A DNA stretch of 64,000 nt from JBPYFK01 sp051984675 (GTDB lineage: Bacteria > Actinomycetota > Actinomycetes > Mycobacteriales > Pseudonocardiaceae): assembly GCA_051984675.1 (NCBI GenBank), contig JBPYFK010000160.1:1-64000 (forward strand), in the 5' to 3' direction. Positions within the stretch are counted from its first letter, which is position 1. Every line of letters begins with the position of its first letter. Below the pieces are notes generated by a model. The model saw only the letters and a program-made list of their open reading frames with translations. It ran no database searches and was not told the origin of the DNA. A program made the translations under genes and the position numbers. This document shows positions 1 through 13,437 of this stretch, one piece after another.

Positions 1-1
1 T

Positions 2-1099
2 GGCCCCTACGCCGTCTGGACCGATCGCAGCTATTACCGCTGGCCACGTGGTGGTTCCTGGGCCGCACGCGACGGTCGCCGAACTCTGCATGCGTTCGTG
101 GTGCAAGGCAGGTCACTCGCGCACTGGTCACAGGACCGGCGCGGCGCATGGCGTGGCCCGGCGTTTCTTGAGGTGCCTGGCCCACTGCGACCTCGGCTGA
201 CGGTGGCCCGGGGGTCGGACGGACGGTTGTTGCTCGTGGCTCAAACCGTTGACGGCGCGCACGTCCTCGTGAAGCGGCAGGCGGGGGACGGTTCCTGGCC
301 GCAAGCTTGGGACGATCTTGCGGGTCCGCCGGATCATTCCAGCGATGACGCCACCCAGGTCGGTGTTCCTGATGCGGTGCTGGACGGGCACGGGTGCCTG
401 GTGGTGCTTGTCAAGAACCCAGGCGGCGGTGTCAGCGCCCGCCGGGAGGCGGCGCCGGGCAGGTGGGAGCCGCGATGGATCTCCCTGGGCGGCTCCGACG
501 TGCAGGAGGGTATCTCCGCAGTGCTCGGCTGGGACGGGCGCGTGCAGGTGTTCGCCTCGACCCGTGACCGTCTCGTGCACTGGAGCGAACGTGGGTCGGG
601 GGAGTGGAGCAGACACCTGGACAGCGATGGCGCAGAGCTACGCGACGTGCGCCCGGCCTCACCTCCGGTCACCTCGCGGCTGCGGTCTGGCGGGCTGCGG
701 CTGCTGGTCAGGACTGCCGGGTCAGGTCAGCTCGCGGAGCTGACTTGGCCGCCCGGCGGCAGCTGGCAGCGGCCAGTGAGAATCTCCACACCGCCAGGCA
801 TCACACCCCCGGTGGTGGCCGAGCGGACCACCGGGGCGCTACTGGCGATCCGCGACACCGCGGGCAACCTCAGCGTTTCGGAATCCGCTGGGCAGCGCCC
901 GGGTGGGAGGGTCATGAGCTGGGCAAACCAGGGCGGACCGGCCCTCGATCACCCAGCCGCTGTCGTCGAGCCCGATGATTCGGTCAGCTTGCTGGCGCTC
1001 GGAGTGGACAACCGGCTCAAGGTGACACGCGTCGATCCGACCGGTAACAGCGAGTGGACATCGGCGAGTTCGGTGGAAACGCGGTCTCTCGGAGAGTGA
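2..1099 (+). CDS. Uncharacterised propeller-like protein, 5' end outside window
   Basis: The frame is open from the first bases of the window, so the N-terminus lies upstream; 365 residues are visible, ending at TGA 1097-1099. I recognise no enzyme motif. The chain consists of about seven blocks of 40-50 residues, each with a Gly/Ser/Asp turn followed by Trp (HWSQDRRGAW at visible residues 41-50, HWSERGSGEW at 193-202). This pattern suggests a beta-propeller of the PLL-lectin or sialidase-like kind, but the fold is inferred. It could be a surface or secreted carbohydrate-binding protein, yet the signal region cannot be seen. The downstream gltB has its own leader, so the two genes are probably separate units. 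Confidence 0.6.
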   Translation, partial: GPYAVWTDRSYYRWPRGGSWAARDGRRTLHAFVVQGRSLAHWSQDRRGAWRGPAFLEVPGPLRPRLTVARGSDGRLLLVAQTVDGAHVLVKRQAGDGSWPQAWDDLAGPPDHSSDDATQVGVPDAVLDGHGCLVVLVKNPGGGVSARREAAPGRWEPRWISLGGSDVQEGISAVLGWDGRVQVFASTRDRLVHWSERGSGEWSRHLDSDGAELRDVRPASPPVTSRLRSGGLRLLVRTAGSGQLAELTWPPGGSWQRPVRISTPPGITPPVVAERTTGALLAIRDTAGNLSVSESAGQRPGGRVMSWANQGGPALDHPAAVVEPDDSVSLLALGVDNRLKVTRVDPTGNSEWTSASSVETRSLGE

Positions 1100-1103
1100 G
1101 AAT

Positions 1104-1126
1104 CGGTAACATTAAGTTACTTACCG
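1104..1126. promoter_or_regulatory. Nested inverted repeat upstream of gltB
   Basis: GTAAC (1106-1110) and GTTAC (1116-1120) form a perfect 5-bp dyad around ATTAA, inside an outer pair CGGTAA (1104-1109) / TTACCG (1121-1126). It begins 5 bp after the preceding stop codon and about 150 bp before gltB. The GTnAC half-sites resemble, loosely, the a-sites of actinobacterial GlnR boxes, which would suit a nitrogen-assimilation operon. The partner GaAAC site is not clear, so the regulator is a guess. Confidence 0.4.
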
Positions 1127-1273
1127 GTAGCCTTCTTGGGCTGCGCCCTGTAGAGTGCCTCAAACTGTTCGAGAGTGCAACGGCGCCTCTCTTTTGTCCG
1201 TAAGGAATGGGTCCTGTGAGTAACGCAGGGCAAAGACCCCTGCCCAGCTCGCGGCCTGACGACGGGAGGCTCG

Positions 1274-5855
<4,582 letters not shown>

Positions 5856-5863
<8 letters not shown>

Positions 5864-7307
5864 CCCGAAGGGCTTTCTGACCACGCCGCGCGAGACGCCC
5901 CAGCGCCGCCCCGTCGATGTGCGGATCAGCGACTGGCGCGAAGTCTACTTCGATTTCGACCGCGACCGGCTGGAGCAGCAGGCCAGCCGGTGCATGGACT
6001 GCGGTATCCCCTTCTGTCACCAGGGCTGTCCGCTGGGCAACCTGATCCCGGAGTGGAACGACCTGGTGTGGCGGCAGGACTGGCAGGACGCCATCGAGCG
6101 GCTGCACGCCACGAACAACTTCCCGGAGTTCACCGGGACGTTGTGCCCGGCTCCGTGCGAGGCCGCGTGCGTGCTGGGTATCAACTCCGACCCGGTGACG
6201 ATCAAGCAGGTCGAGATCTCGATCATCGATCGGGCCTGGGACGAGGGTTGGGTGACGCCGCAGCCGCCGGCCACCCGTACCGGTAAGAAGGTGGCGGTCG
6301 TCGGCTCCGGCCCGGCGGGGCTGGCTGCGGCCCAGCAGCTCACCCGCGCGGGCCACGACGTGGTCGTCTACGAGCGGGCGGACCGCATCGGCGGGCTGCT
6401 GCGCTACGGCATCCCCGAGTTCAAGATGGAGAAGCACCGTCTGGACCGCCGGTTGGCCCAGATGGAGGCCGAGGGCACCGAGTTCCGCGCAGGTGTGAAC
6501 GTCGGAGTGGACATCACCGTCGAGCAGCTGCGAGCCGACTACGACGCGCTGGTGCTCACCGGTGGTGCGACGAAGGCCAGGGACCTGCCGATCACCGGCC
6601 GGGACCTGGACGGCGTCCACCAGGCCATGGAGTTCCTCCCGCTGGCCAACCGGGTGCAGCAGGGTGACCTGGCGGACCCGCCGATCAGCGCCGAGGGCAA
6701 GCATGTCGTGGTCATCGGTGGCGGCGACACCGGTGCCGACTGCGTGGGCACCGCGCACCGCCAGGGCGCGAAGTCGGTCACGCAGCTGGAGATCATGCCC
6801 ACCCCGCCGCAGTCACGGCCCGACCACCAGCCCTGGCCGACCTACCCGATGGTGTACCGGGTTTCCTCGGCGCACGAGGAGGGCGGCGAGCGGCTGTTCT
6901 CGGTGAACACCGAGGAGTTCCTCGGCGACGACGACGGCAGGCTGCGCGCGCTGCGGCTGGTCGAGGTGCGCCGGGAGGACGGTCGGTTCGTGCCGGTCGA
7001 GGGCAGCCAGCGGGAACTTCCCTGCGAGCTGGCGCTGCTGGCGATGGGCTTCGTCGGCCCGGAGCGCGAAGGCATGATCGAGGCGCTCGGCGTGGACCTC
7101 GACGAGCGGGGCAACGTCGTGCGGGACAGCTCGTACATGACCACAGTGGACGGTGTGTTCACCGCCGGAGACATGGGCCGTGGCCAGTCTCTGATCGTCT
7201 GGGCGATCGCGGAAGGCCGTTCGGCCGCCGCCGGGGTGGACCACTACCTCACGGGGCGGGACTTCCTCCCCGCCCCCATCGCCCCCACGGACCGCCCGAT
7301 CTCCTGA
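5856..7307 (+). CDS. gltD: Glutamate synthase (NADPH) small subunit
   Basis: This 483-residue beta subunit passes electrons from NADPH through FAD and Fe-S centres to GltB. The N-terminal ferredoxin-like region has CMDCGIPFCHQGCP and CPAPCEAAC. The FAD dinucleotide fold VAVVGSGPAGLAAA follows near residue 148, and the NADPH fold VVVIGGGDTGADC near residue 285. The C-terminal GDMGRGQSLIVWAI is typical of the FAD-contacting segment. The ATG at 5856 lies inside the last codons of gltB. A strong hairpin 15 bp after the stop ends the operon. Confidence 0.97.
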
Positions 7308-7321
7308 ACGAGGGCGTACCA

Positions 7322-7363
7322 GGCCGCCCGCTCCCGCTGCCCAGCCGGCGGGAGCGGGCGGCC
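7322..7363. terminator. Bidirectional terminator hairpin between gltD and tetR
   Basis: A perfect 16-bp stem (GGCCGCCCGCTCCCGC at 7322-7337 with its complement at 7348-7363) encloses a 10-nt loop. It lies between two convergent genes, 15 bp after the gltD stop and 5 bp before the stop of the minus-strand regulator. No U-tract follows, which is common for terminators in high-GC actinobacteria. Confidence 0.85.
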
Positions 7364-7368
7364 TCGGC

Positions 7369-7995
7369 TTACGCCGGCTCGTCGGAGCCGAGTTCGAGCG
7401 CCCGCGCGACGAACGCGACCTCCCGGTCCAACTCGTCGGCGTGGTCGCCATGCCGAGCCACCGCGTGGCGATAGCTGACCGCTCGGGCCAGTAGCACGGA
7501 GGCACTGTCGACGCTGGCGCGTGCCAGCCCCTTCGGCATCGCCACATCGATCACTCGCCGGATCTGCTCCACGAGTGCGCGGAACCGCCGCTCCAGCGCG
7601 TGCTGGATGGCCACATGCGTGTCCGCTTCCCGCCACAGCAGGTGGCTGAGCAGCAGGGACGACTGCAACTTCGCGTCCAGTTCGCGCACCAGACGTCCCA
7701 GGCTCGCCCGCAGGTCGCCGGGAATGGCCACGGCTTGGGAGTCCACCGTCTCGTCCGGCAGCCGTTCCACGAGGGCGGCCAGGAGATCCTGCTTGCGGCG
7801 GAAGTAGTAGTGCACCAGCCCTTTCGGAACGTCCGCGCGTTCAGCGATCCGGGAGGTCGGCGTGGCGTCGAAGCCGGACTCGGCGAACAGCTCCTCGGCG
7901 GCGCCGAGAATGCGTTCCCGTGCGTCGACCGTCCCAGTGCCCGTCGACCCGCTATCAGTCCGCGCCACCGACGGTGTGATGTCCTGTTCAGTCAC
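7369..7995 (-). CDS. TetR-family transcriptional regulator
   Basis: The N-terminal helix-turn-helix reads ILGAAEELFAESGFDATPT..IAERADVPKGLVHYYF, the usual TetR DNA-binding domain; the C-terminal ligand domain shows no family-specific motif. I chose GTG 7995 because GGAGGGG lies just upstream at suitable spacing; a longer in-frame start at 8034 has no such site. From 7995 the protein is 208 residues. The gene is convergent with gltBD and separated from it by the shared hairpin. The target genes are unknown; autoregulation or control of the neighbouring SPW gene is possible but not shown. Confidence 0.88.
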   Translation of the reverse strand: MTEQDITPSVARTDSGSTGTGTVDARERILGAAEELFAESGFDATPTSRIAERADVPKGLVHYYFRRKQDLLAALVERLPDETVDSQAVAIPGDLRASLGRLVRELDAKLQSSLLLSHLLWREADTHVAIQHALERRFRALVEQIRRVIDVAMPKGLARASVDSASVLLARAVSYRHAVARHGDHADELDREVAFVARALELGSDEPA

Positions 7996-8113
7996 GACGC
8001 CCCTCCAGTCCCCACGGTATGACCCCGGCACCATGTTGCGGCCGAAAAATACAGTGCGGCCCGGGGCAGTTCCCGAACCGCACTGCGATCACCCGTGTTA
8101 TGGCTGCGTCGGA

Positions 8114-8530
8114 TCAGTGCTGACCCGCCACTCCCCGGCGGTGTACAGCGGTGGCATCGGGGAGCGCCGCCGCCCCGACGACCACTGCCAGGACTCCGAT
8201 GACCCAGGAGGTCCAGGCCGAGCCCATCATCATTGAGTAGCCGATCACCCACGGCGCGATGAACGTCAACACTCCGAGCACCATGTGCGAGTACTCGCTG
8301 GTCATGGATCCGGGCATGGCCAGCGACCACAGCCCGGAGATCAGCAGCAGCGCACCGAGGACGATCATCGTGACGAGGCCGCCAGCGTTGGTGGTCGTCC
8401 ACAGCGTGGCCAGAATCAGGTAGGCGCCCAGAATCACGGCACCCCAGTCCTGCCAGCGGACCCAGGCCTTACCACCCGAGCTGCCCATTCTTTCCGCCAC
8501 CTCGATCACCTCCATCACCTGGAACGACAT
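8114..8530 (-). CDS. SPW-repeat integral membrane protein
   Basis: This 138-residue protein has about four hydrophobic segments arranged as two copies of a helical hairpin: WGAVILGAYLILATLW with VTMIVLGALLLISGLWSL, then MVLGVLTFIAPWVIGYSM with WTSWVIGVLAVVVGAAAL. The APWVIGYS sequence is the SPW-repeat signature of a small bacterial membrane family of unknown function. ATG 8530 is preferred over ATG 8539 because AGAGGG then lies 9 nt upstream. It sits between the TetR and MarR genes on the same strand. The function is unknown. Confidence 0.75.
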   Translation of the reverse strand: MSFQVMEVIEVAERMGSSGGKAWVRWQDWGAVILGAYLILATLWTTTNAGGLVTMIVLGALLLISGLWSLAMPGSMTSEYSHMVLGVLTFIAPWVIGYSMMMGSAWTSWVIGVLAVVVGAAALPDATAVHRRGVAGQH

Positions 8531-8560
8531 CCGTATCATCCCTCTTGATTGGCCAGCCGG

Positions 8561-9043
8561 TCAAGACTCGATGATGTCGTCCGGTTTCACCTTCTGATCG
8601 GTGAGGACATCGGTGAGTTCGACCAGGTCCTCGCGCAACGTGACCAGCTGGTCAAGGCTGAGACCGGTGGCCGCGGCGATCCGGCGCGGCACCGTGCGCG
8701 CCCGCGCTCGCAGTGCGCGCCCGGCGTCGGTGAGCGCGACTTCGACGGACCGTTCGTCCTCCGGCCTTCGCTGACGAGCCGCCAGTCCGGCCGCCTCCAG
8801 GCGCTTGACCAGCGGAGACAGTGTGCCGGAGTCCAGGTGCAGTGCCAGGCCCAGCTCCTTGACGGTGATGGGCTCCCGCTCCCACAACGCCAACATCACG
8901 AGGTACTGCGGGTAGGTAAGCCCCAGTGTGTTCAGCAGCGGCTGGTAAAGCTGCACGATCGCGCGAGAGGCCGCGTAGAGCGCGAAACAGAGCTGGTTGT
9001 CCAGCGCGAGTCCGGGGTCACCGGCTCTGGGCTCCTTGGTCAT
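8561..9043 (-). CDS. MarR/OhrR-family transcriptional regulator
   Basis: From ATG 9043 the protein has 160 residues. It contains the MarR winged helix-turn-helix (LTYPQYLVMLALWE, ITVKELGLALHLDSGTLSPLVKRLEAAGL, then the wing RRPEDERSVEVALT). An N-terminal Cys in LDNQLCFALYAASRA matches the position of the peroxide-sensing Cys of OhrR proteins, so an oxidative-stress sensor is likely. The longer upstream frame to 9232 is rejected because GGAGGT lies about 10 nt before 9043 and the conserved domain starts there. A palindromic operator lies 34 bp upstream of the start, so autorepression is probable. No ohr gene is seen next to it. Confidence 0.88.
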   Translation of the reverse strand: MTKEPRAGDPGLALDNQLCFALYAASRAIVQLYQPLLNTLGLTYPQYLVMLALWEREPITVKELGLALHLDSGTLSPLVKRLEAAGLAARQRRPEDERSVEVALTDAGRALRARARTVPRRIAAATGLSLDQLVTLREDLVELTDVLTDQKVKPDDIIES

Positions 9044-9076
9044 GGCGGCGTCCACCTCCGGTCGGTCGAGGACATT

Positions 9077-9096
9077 CAATTGTGTCCAACCAATTG
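9077..9096. promoter_or_regulatory. Palindromic MarR/OhrR-type operator
   Basis: Two copies of the self-complementary hexamer CAATTG (9077-9082 and 9091-9096) are separated by 8 bp in the space between the divergent MarR gene and the 97-codon ORF. OhrR operators are built on similar AT-rich CAATTG half-sites, so this is probably the autoregulatory site. It may also control the plus-strand gene and the sdh operon behind it. Confidence 0.7.
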
Positions 9097-9271
9097 TCCG
9101 TCTCGCGACCCCGGTGGCGAGTGTCGCCCCAGGTCGTCGACCACCCGGTCGAGGAAATCGGGCACATTCGTCCGTGTGTCGCTTGTCACAAGCGCCTGTT
9201 CGGGGCAGAGTCATGCCCAGCGCACCACTCAACCGGTCGACAACGCGGTGAGTCCGAGGAAGGTGTTCAGG

Positions 9272-9565
9272 ATGTCAGCCACGACCGAACTCGCGGACAT
9301 CCAGCAGGCGCTTGGCCAGTTGCGCACCAGCGTCAACGCGCTGCGCTCGCGCTACGGCGAACTGTCGGCTGTGCGGCGGATCAGCAACGACGTGGAGCGG
9401 TTGGACATCGACATAGCGGAGCTGTTCGAGGTGCAGCCACCGCCCCGACCGCGGGGCCGCGTGCGGGTGGCCGAGGGCGACATGATCGAAGTGCCGGACA
9501 CGCCGTACGACCCGGCGCTGTGGCAGGACGCCGACGACGAGGGAGTCGGTGGCCAGGGGCGCTGA
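9272..9565 (+). CDS. Small conserved hypothetical protein upstream of sdh
   Basis: This is a 97-residue acidic protein. Its N-terminal half is predicted to be helical with heptad-like spacing (LADIQQALGQLRTSVNALRSRY, then RISNDVERLDIDIAELF) and its C-terminal half is disordered and Pro/Asp-rich. I do not recognise a family. ATG 9272 follows AGGAAGG. A longer frame running back to 8549 is the antisense of the MarR gene and is ignored. The gene lies 55 bp before sdhC and may be the first gene of that operon. Confidence 0.6.
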   Translation: MSATTELADIQQALGQLRTSVNALRSRYGELSAVRRISNDVERLDIDIAELFEVQPPPRPRGRVRVAEGDMIEVPDTPYDPALWQDADDEGVGGQGR

Positions 9566-9620
9566 GTGGTGCCGGAGATCCACGACAACATAACCGAGAT
9601 GAGGGACGGCGAATCGCTTC

Positions 9621-10415
9621 ATGCCCGTGACCACCAGCGCTGCTGCTAGCCAGTCGGCGCGCACCCTGCGGACCGACCGTTGGTGGCTGCCACCGCTATT
9701 GACGTTTCTTGGTCTGCTCGCCTTCGTGATCTACGGCTTAATCCGGGCCTTCATGAACGAGTGGTATTGGGCGCCGCAGTATCACTACCTTGCGCCCTTC
9801 TACTCCCCGTGCCTGAGCAGTGGGTGTGTACCCGGATCCAGCCACTGGGGACAGCCGTTCCCCGATCTGGCGCCCTTCATACCGCCACCGCTGTTCGTGC
9901 TGCCGTTCGTTCTCGGATTCCGGTTGACCTGCTACTACTACCGCAAGGCGTACTACCGGTCGTTCTGGGCCTCGCCGCCGGCCTGCGCCGTTGCCGAACC
10001 GCACGCGCGCTACACCGGCGAGACCCGGCTGCCGCTGATCCTGCAGAACGTGCACCGTTACTTCTTCTACGCCGCCGTGCTGGTCGCGCTGGTGCTCACC
10101 TATGACACCGTGATCGCGTTTCACGGTGTTGACGGCGGTGTCGGTGTTGGCTTGGGCACCGTGCTGATGGTGATCAACGCGGTCCTCCTGTGGTCCTACA
10201 CCGTGTCCTGCCACTCGTGCCGGCATGTCATCGGAGGGCGGCTCAACCACTTCTCCCGGCACCCGGTGCGGTACTGGCTGTGGACCCACGTGTCCCGGCT
10301 CAACGGCAGGCACATGCTGCTTGCCTGGTCGTCGCTGGTGTCGGTGGCGCTGGTGGACCTCTACGTGATGTTGGTGTCCAGCGGCGTGTTCGCTGACCCA
10401 CGGCTGTTCAACTGA
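9621..10415 (+). CDS. sdhC: Succinate dehydrogenase membrane anchor subunit
   Basis: This 264-residue protein has about five hydrophobic helices (around residues 22-44, 80-103, 135-160, 165-192 and 228-252). His residues in NVHRYFFY, SCHSCRHVIGG and LNHFSRHP are candidate haem or quinone ligands. The length and order match the membrane subunit of actinobacterial type-1 succinate dehydrogenase (Rv0249c-like in M. tuberculosis), which anchors SdhA and SdhB and passes electrons to menaquinone. It precedes sdhA with a 30-nt gap. The family assignment rests mainly on the operon context. Confidence 0.85.
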   Translation: MPVTTSAAASQSARTLRTDRWWLPPLLTFLGLLAFVIYGLIRAFMNEWYWAPQYHYLAPFYSPCLSSGCVPGSSHWGQPFPDLAPFIPPPLFVLPFVLGFRLTCYYYRKAYYRSFWASPPACAVAEPHARYTGETRLPLILQNVHRYFFYAAVLVALVLTYDTVIAFHGVDGGVGVGLGTVLMVINAVLLWSYTVSCHSCRHVIGGRLNHFSRHPVRYWLWTHVSRLNGRHMLLAWSSLVSVALVDLYVMLVSSGVFADPRLFN

Positions 10416-10445
10416 TTGAAACGAGAAAATGAGGGCATTACTCGC

Positions 10446-12383
10446 ATGACGGAGATCGAACGGCACGACTACGACGTGATCGTGATCGGAGCCGGAGGGG
10501 CCGGGTTGCGGGCCGCGATCGAGACCCGCTCTCGTGGACTGCGGACGGCCGTGGTGTGCAAGTCGTTGTTCGGCAAGGCTCACACGGTGATGGCCGAGGG
10601 TGGCATCGCCGCGTCGATGGGTAACGTCAACCCACGCGACAACTGGCAGGTGCACTTCCGGGACACTATGCGTGGCGGGAAGTTCCTCAACAACTGGCGG
10701 ATGGCCGAGCTGCACGCCAGGGAGGCACCGGATCGGGTGTGGGAGCTGGAAACCTATGGCGCCCTGTTCGACCGCACCCCGGAAGGAAAGATCAGCCAGC
10801 GCAACTTCGGTGGTCACACCTACCCGCGGCTGGCGCACGTAGGAGACCGCACGGGCCTGGAACTCATCCGCACGCTCCAGCAGAAAGTCGTGTCGCTGCA
10901 GCAGGAGGATTACGCCGAACACGGTGATTATGAGGCTCGTATACGGGTTTTCGCCGAGTGCACGGTCACCGAACTGCTACGCGACAACGGAAGGATCTCG
11001 GGGGCGTGCGCGTACTGGCGAGAGTCCGGCCGGTTCGTGCAGTTCCATGCTCCCGTGGTCATTCTCGCCACCGGGGGAATCGGCAAGTCGTTCAAAGTGA
11101 CGTCGAACTCCTGGGAATACACCGGTGACGGGCACGCGCTGGCGCTGCGCGCCGGAGCCGGGCTGATCAACATGGAGTTCGTGCAGTTCCACCCGACCGG
11201 GATGGTCTGGCCGCCAAGTGTGAAGGGCATCCTCGTCACCGAGTCGGTACGCGGCGACGGCGGGGTGCTGCGCAACTCGACCGGTCGGCGGTTCATGTTC
11301 GACTACATCCCTGAGGTGTTCAAGGACAACTACGCCGACAGCGAGGAGGAGGCCGATCGCTGGTACTCCGACCCGGACAACAACCGGCGCCCGCCCGAGC
11401 TGCTGCCGCGCGACGAGGTCGCCCGCGCGATCAACAATGAGGTCAAGGAGGGCCGAGGCTCCGAGCACGGCGGAGTGTTCCTCGATATCGCGAGCCGGCT
11501 GTCGGCAGAGGAGATCACCCGGCGGTTGCCGTCGATGCACCACCAGTTCAAGGAACTCGCCGACGTCGACATCACGCAGGAGCAGATGGAGGTCGGGCCG
11601 ACCTGCCACTACGTGATGGGTGGCGTGGAGGTCGAACCGGACACGGCGGCGTCCCGGGTGCCCGGGCTCTTCGCGGCAGGAGAGGTCGCGGGCGGCATGC
11701 ACGGGTCCAACCGGCTTGGCGGGAACTCGCTGTCCGACCTGCTGGTGTTCGGTCGGCGCGCGGGTGTCGGCGCGGCGGAGTACGTCGCCGGGCTGGAAAG
11801 CGCGACGACGGAGATCACGGAGTCCGATGTGGACGCCGCCGTGCGGCGAGCGCTGGAACCGTTCGGCGGCGGCGCGGCGGAAACCGGGGCGACGCCGGAG
11901 AATCCGTACGCGCTGCATGCGGAACTGCAACAGGTGATGAACGACCTGGTGGGCATCATCCGCACCGAGGACGAGATGCGGAAGGCGTTGACGAAGCTCG
12001 ACGAGCTCAAGCGGCGCGCCCGCAACCTCGCGGTCGAGGGCAACCGGCAGTTCAATCCGGGCTGGCACCTTGCGCTGGATCTGCACAACATGCTGCTGGT
12101 GAGTGAATGTGTCGCCCAGGCGGCGGTGCTGCGTACCGAAAGTCGTGGCGGGCACACCCGCGACGACCACCCGGAGATGGATTCCCAATGGCGGCGGAAG
12201 CTGCTGGTCGCGCGAGCCATCGGGGAACAGGGGGCCGGCGACGTCGACATCACCGAGGCCGAGCAGCCTGCCATGCGTGAAGACCTGCTGGAACTGTTCG
12301 CCCTGGAAGAGCTGCGCAAGTACTTCACCGAGGACGAGCTCGCGGCACTGCCACAAGCCGGTACGCAGCAGCCGGCGAGCTGA
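10446..12383 (+). CDS. sdhA: Succinate dehydrogenase flavoprotein subunit
   Basis: From ATG 10446 the protein has 645 residues, close to the 646 of the mycobacterial Sdh1 flavoprotein. The FAD fold DVIVIGAGGAGLRAA is at residues 10-24, and AHTVMAEGGIA places the covalent-FAD His at residue 46. HPTGM and RGDGG in the substrate region and RLGGNSLSDLLVFG near residue 425 are conserved in the family. It oxidises succinate to fumarate in the TCA cycle at the inner face of the membrane. GAGGG precedes the ATG by about 10 nt; an upstream in-frame TTG at 10416 is less likely. Confidence 0.95.
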   Translation: MTEIERHDYDVIVIGAGGAGLRAAIETRSRGLRTAVVCKSLFGKAHTVMAEGGIAASMGNVNPRDNWQVHFRDTMRGGKFLNNWRMAELHAREAPDRVWELETYGALFDRTPEGKISQRNFGGHTYPRLAHVGDRTGLELIRTLQQKVVSLQQEDYAEHGDYEARIRVFAECTVTELLRDNGRISGACAYWRESGRFVQFHAPVVILATGGIGKSFKVTSNSWEYTGDGHALALRAGAGLINMEFVQFHPTGMVWPPSVKGILVTESVRGDGGVLRNSTGRRFMFDYIPEVFKDNYADSEEEADRWYSDPDNNRRPPELLPRDEVARAINNEVKEGRGSEHGGVFLDIASRLSAEEITRRLPSMHHQFKELADVDITQEQMEVGPTCHYVMGGVEVEPDTAASRVPGLFAAGEVAGGMHGSNRLGGNSLSDLLVFGRRAGVGAAEYVAGLESATTEITESDVDAAVRRALEPFGGGAAETGATPENPYALHAELQQVMNDLVGIIRTEDEMRKALTKLDELKRRARNLAVEGNRQFNPGWHLALDLHNMLLVSECVAQAAVLRTESRGGHTRDDHPEMDSQWRRKLLVARAIGEQGAGDVDITEAEQPAMREDLLELFALEELRKYFTEDELAALPQAGTQQPAS

Positions 12384-12435
12384 CCACCGCTGCTTCAGGA
12401 ATTCCGCGCACAGGCGTGAGGAAGGACTTTCACCG

Positions 12436-13194
12436 ATGGGCTACCAAGCGAAGCTGCGGGTGTGGCGTGGTGACGTCGACTCCGGCGAGCTACGCGACTA
12501 CACCGTTGAGGCCAACGAGGGCGAGGTGGTGCTCGACCTGATCCACCGGCTGCAGGCAACCCAGTGTCCCGATCTCGCGGTGCGCTGGAACTGCAAGGCG
12601 GGCAAGTGCGGTTCGTGCTCGGCGGAGATCAACGGGTATCCGAAGCTGATGTGCATGACCCGGCTGTCCACATTCGCCGAGGACGAGACGATCACCGTGA
12701 CTCCGATACGCACGTTCCCCCTGGTCAAGGATCTGGTCACGGACGTGTCGTACAACTACGCGAAGGCACGCGAGGTCCCGGCGTTCCAGCCCCCGGAAGG
12801 GCTCGCGCCGGGCGAGTACCGCATGCAGCAGGTGGACGTGCAGCGGTCACAGGAGTTTCGCAAGTGCATCGAGTGCTTCCTGTGTCAGGACGTGTGTCAC
12901 GTCATCCGGGACCACGCGGACAACAAGAAGGCGTTCTCCGGGCCGCGTTTCCTCATGCGGGTCGCCGAGTTGGACATGCACCCGCTGGACGCGCATGCCG
13001 ACTCCGGTGGGGATCGCGCGGAAGAGGCCCGGGCGGATCACGGCCTGGGTTTCTGCAACATCACCAAGTGCTGTACCGAGGTGTGCCCGGAGAACATCCA
13101 TATCACCGACAACGCCCTGATCCCGTTGAAGGAACGGGTGGCCGACGGCCGGTATGACCCGATCATGCGGCTGTTCCGGCGTGGAAAGACCTGA
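12436..13194 (+). CDS. sdhB: Succinate dehydrogenase iron-sulfur subunit
   Basis: This 252-residue subunit links the flavin to the quinone site. Cys53, Cys58, Cys61 and Cys73 hold the [2Fe-2S] centre in the N-terminal plant-type ferredoxin domain. CIECFLCQDVCHV and CNITKCCTEVCPENI in the C-terminal half hold the [4Fe-4S] and [3Fe-4S] centres. GAAGGA lies 9 nt before ATG 12436, which is 52 nt after the sdhA stop. It completes the sdhC-A-B operon. Confidence 0.95.
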   Translation: MGYQAKLRVWRGDVDSGELRDYTVEANEGEVVLDLIHRLQATQCPDLAVRWNCKAGKCGSCSAEINGYPKLMCMTRLSTFAEDETITVTPIRTFPLVKDLVTDVSYNYAKAREVPAFQPPEGLAPGEYRMQQVDVQRSQEFRKCIECFLCQDVCHVIRDHADNKKAFSGPRFLMRVAELDMHPLDAHADSGGDRAEEARADHGLGFCNITKCCTEVCPENIHITDNALIPLKERVADGRYDPIMRLFRRGKT

Positions 13195-13274
13195 GTATGT
13201 AGCGCGGCGACAGATCTTGGAGTGGGACGCGTGATCGCCGGTCGGTATCGCTTCCCTCGAACGGGTGAACGACG

Positions 13275-13433
13275 GTGACAGCGGGATGCGTGCGCTTGCA
13301 CGCGTTCGATTCCGTCGCCGTTCTGCGGTTCGGCCGCTCCGAGTGGGGTGCCTTCGTGGACGGCGTCCGCGCTGGTGAGTTCGAGCAACTCGTGCCGGTC
13401 TCGACCATTGCCGGAGTGGCTACTTCGCAGTAA
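13275..13433 (+). CDS. Short DUF397-like ORF, probably a remnant
   Basis: This is a 52-codon frame from GTG 13275 to TAA 13431-13433. Its middle (SVAVLRFGRSEWGAFVDGVRAGEFE) has the spacing of the C-terminal half of DUF397 proteins (F-x-x-x-EW-x-AF-x-x-GV-x-x-GEF). The usual N-terminal half with WRKSSxS and a Cys is not visible upstream in any frame, and there is no clear ribosome binding site. A decayed DUF397 gene is more likely than a working one. The nearby helix-turn-helix partner usual for this family is absent. Confidence 0.4.
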   Translation: MTAGCVRLHAFDSVAVLRFGRSEWGAFVDGVRAGEFEQLVPVSTIAGVATSQ

Positions 13434-13437
13434 CCTA

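Noticed and set aside
1140..1273. A riboswitch in the gltB leader
   Set aside because: The leader is about 130 nt and has some G/C-rich pairing, but I could not match it to a known riboswitch class.
8549..9271. Upstream extension of the 97-residue ORF to 338 codons
   Set aside because: The extension is antisense to the MarR gene; the ribosome binding site AGGAAGG supports ATG 9272.
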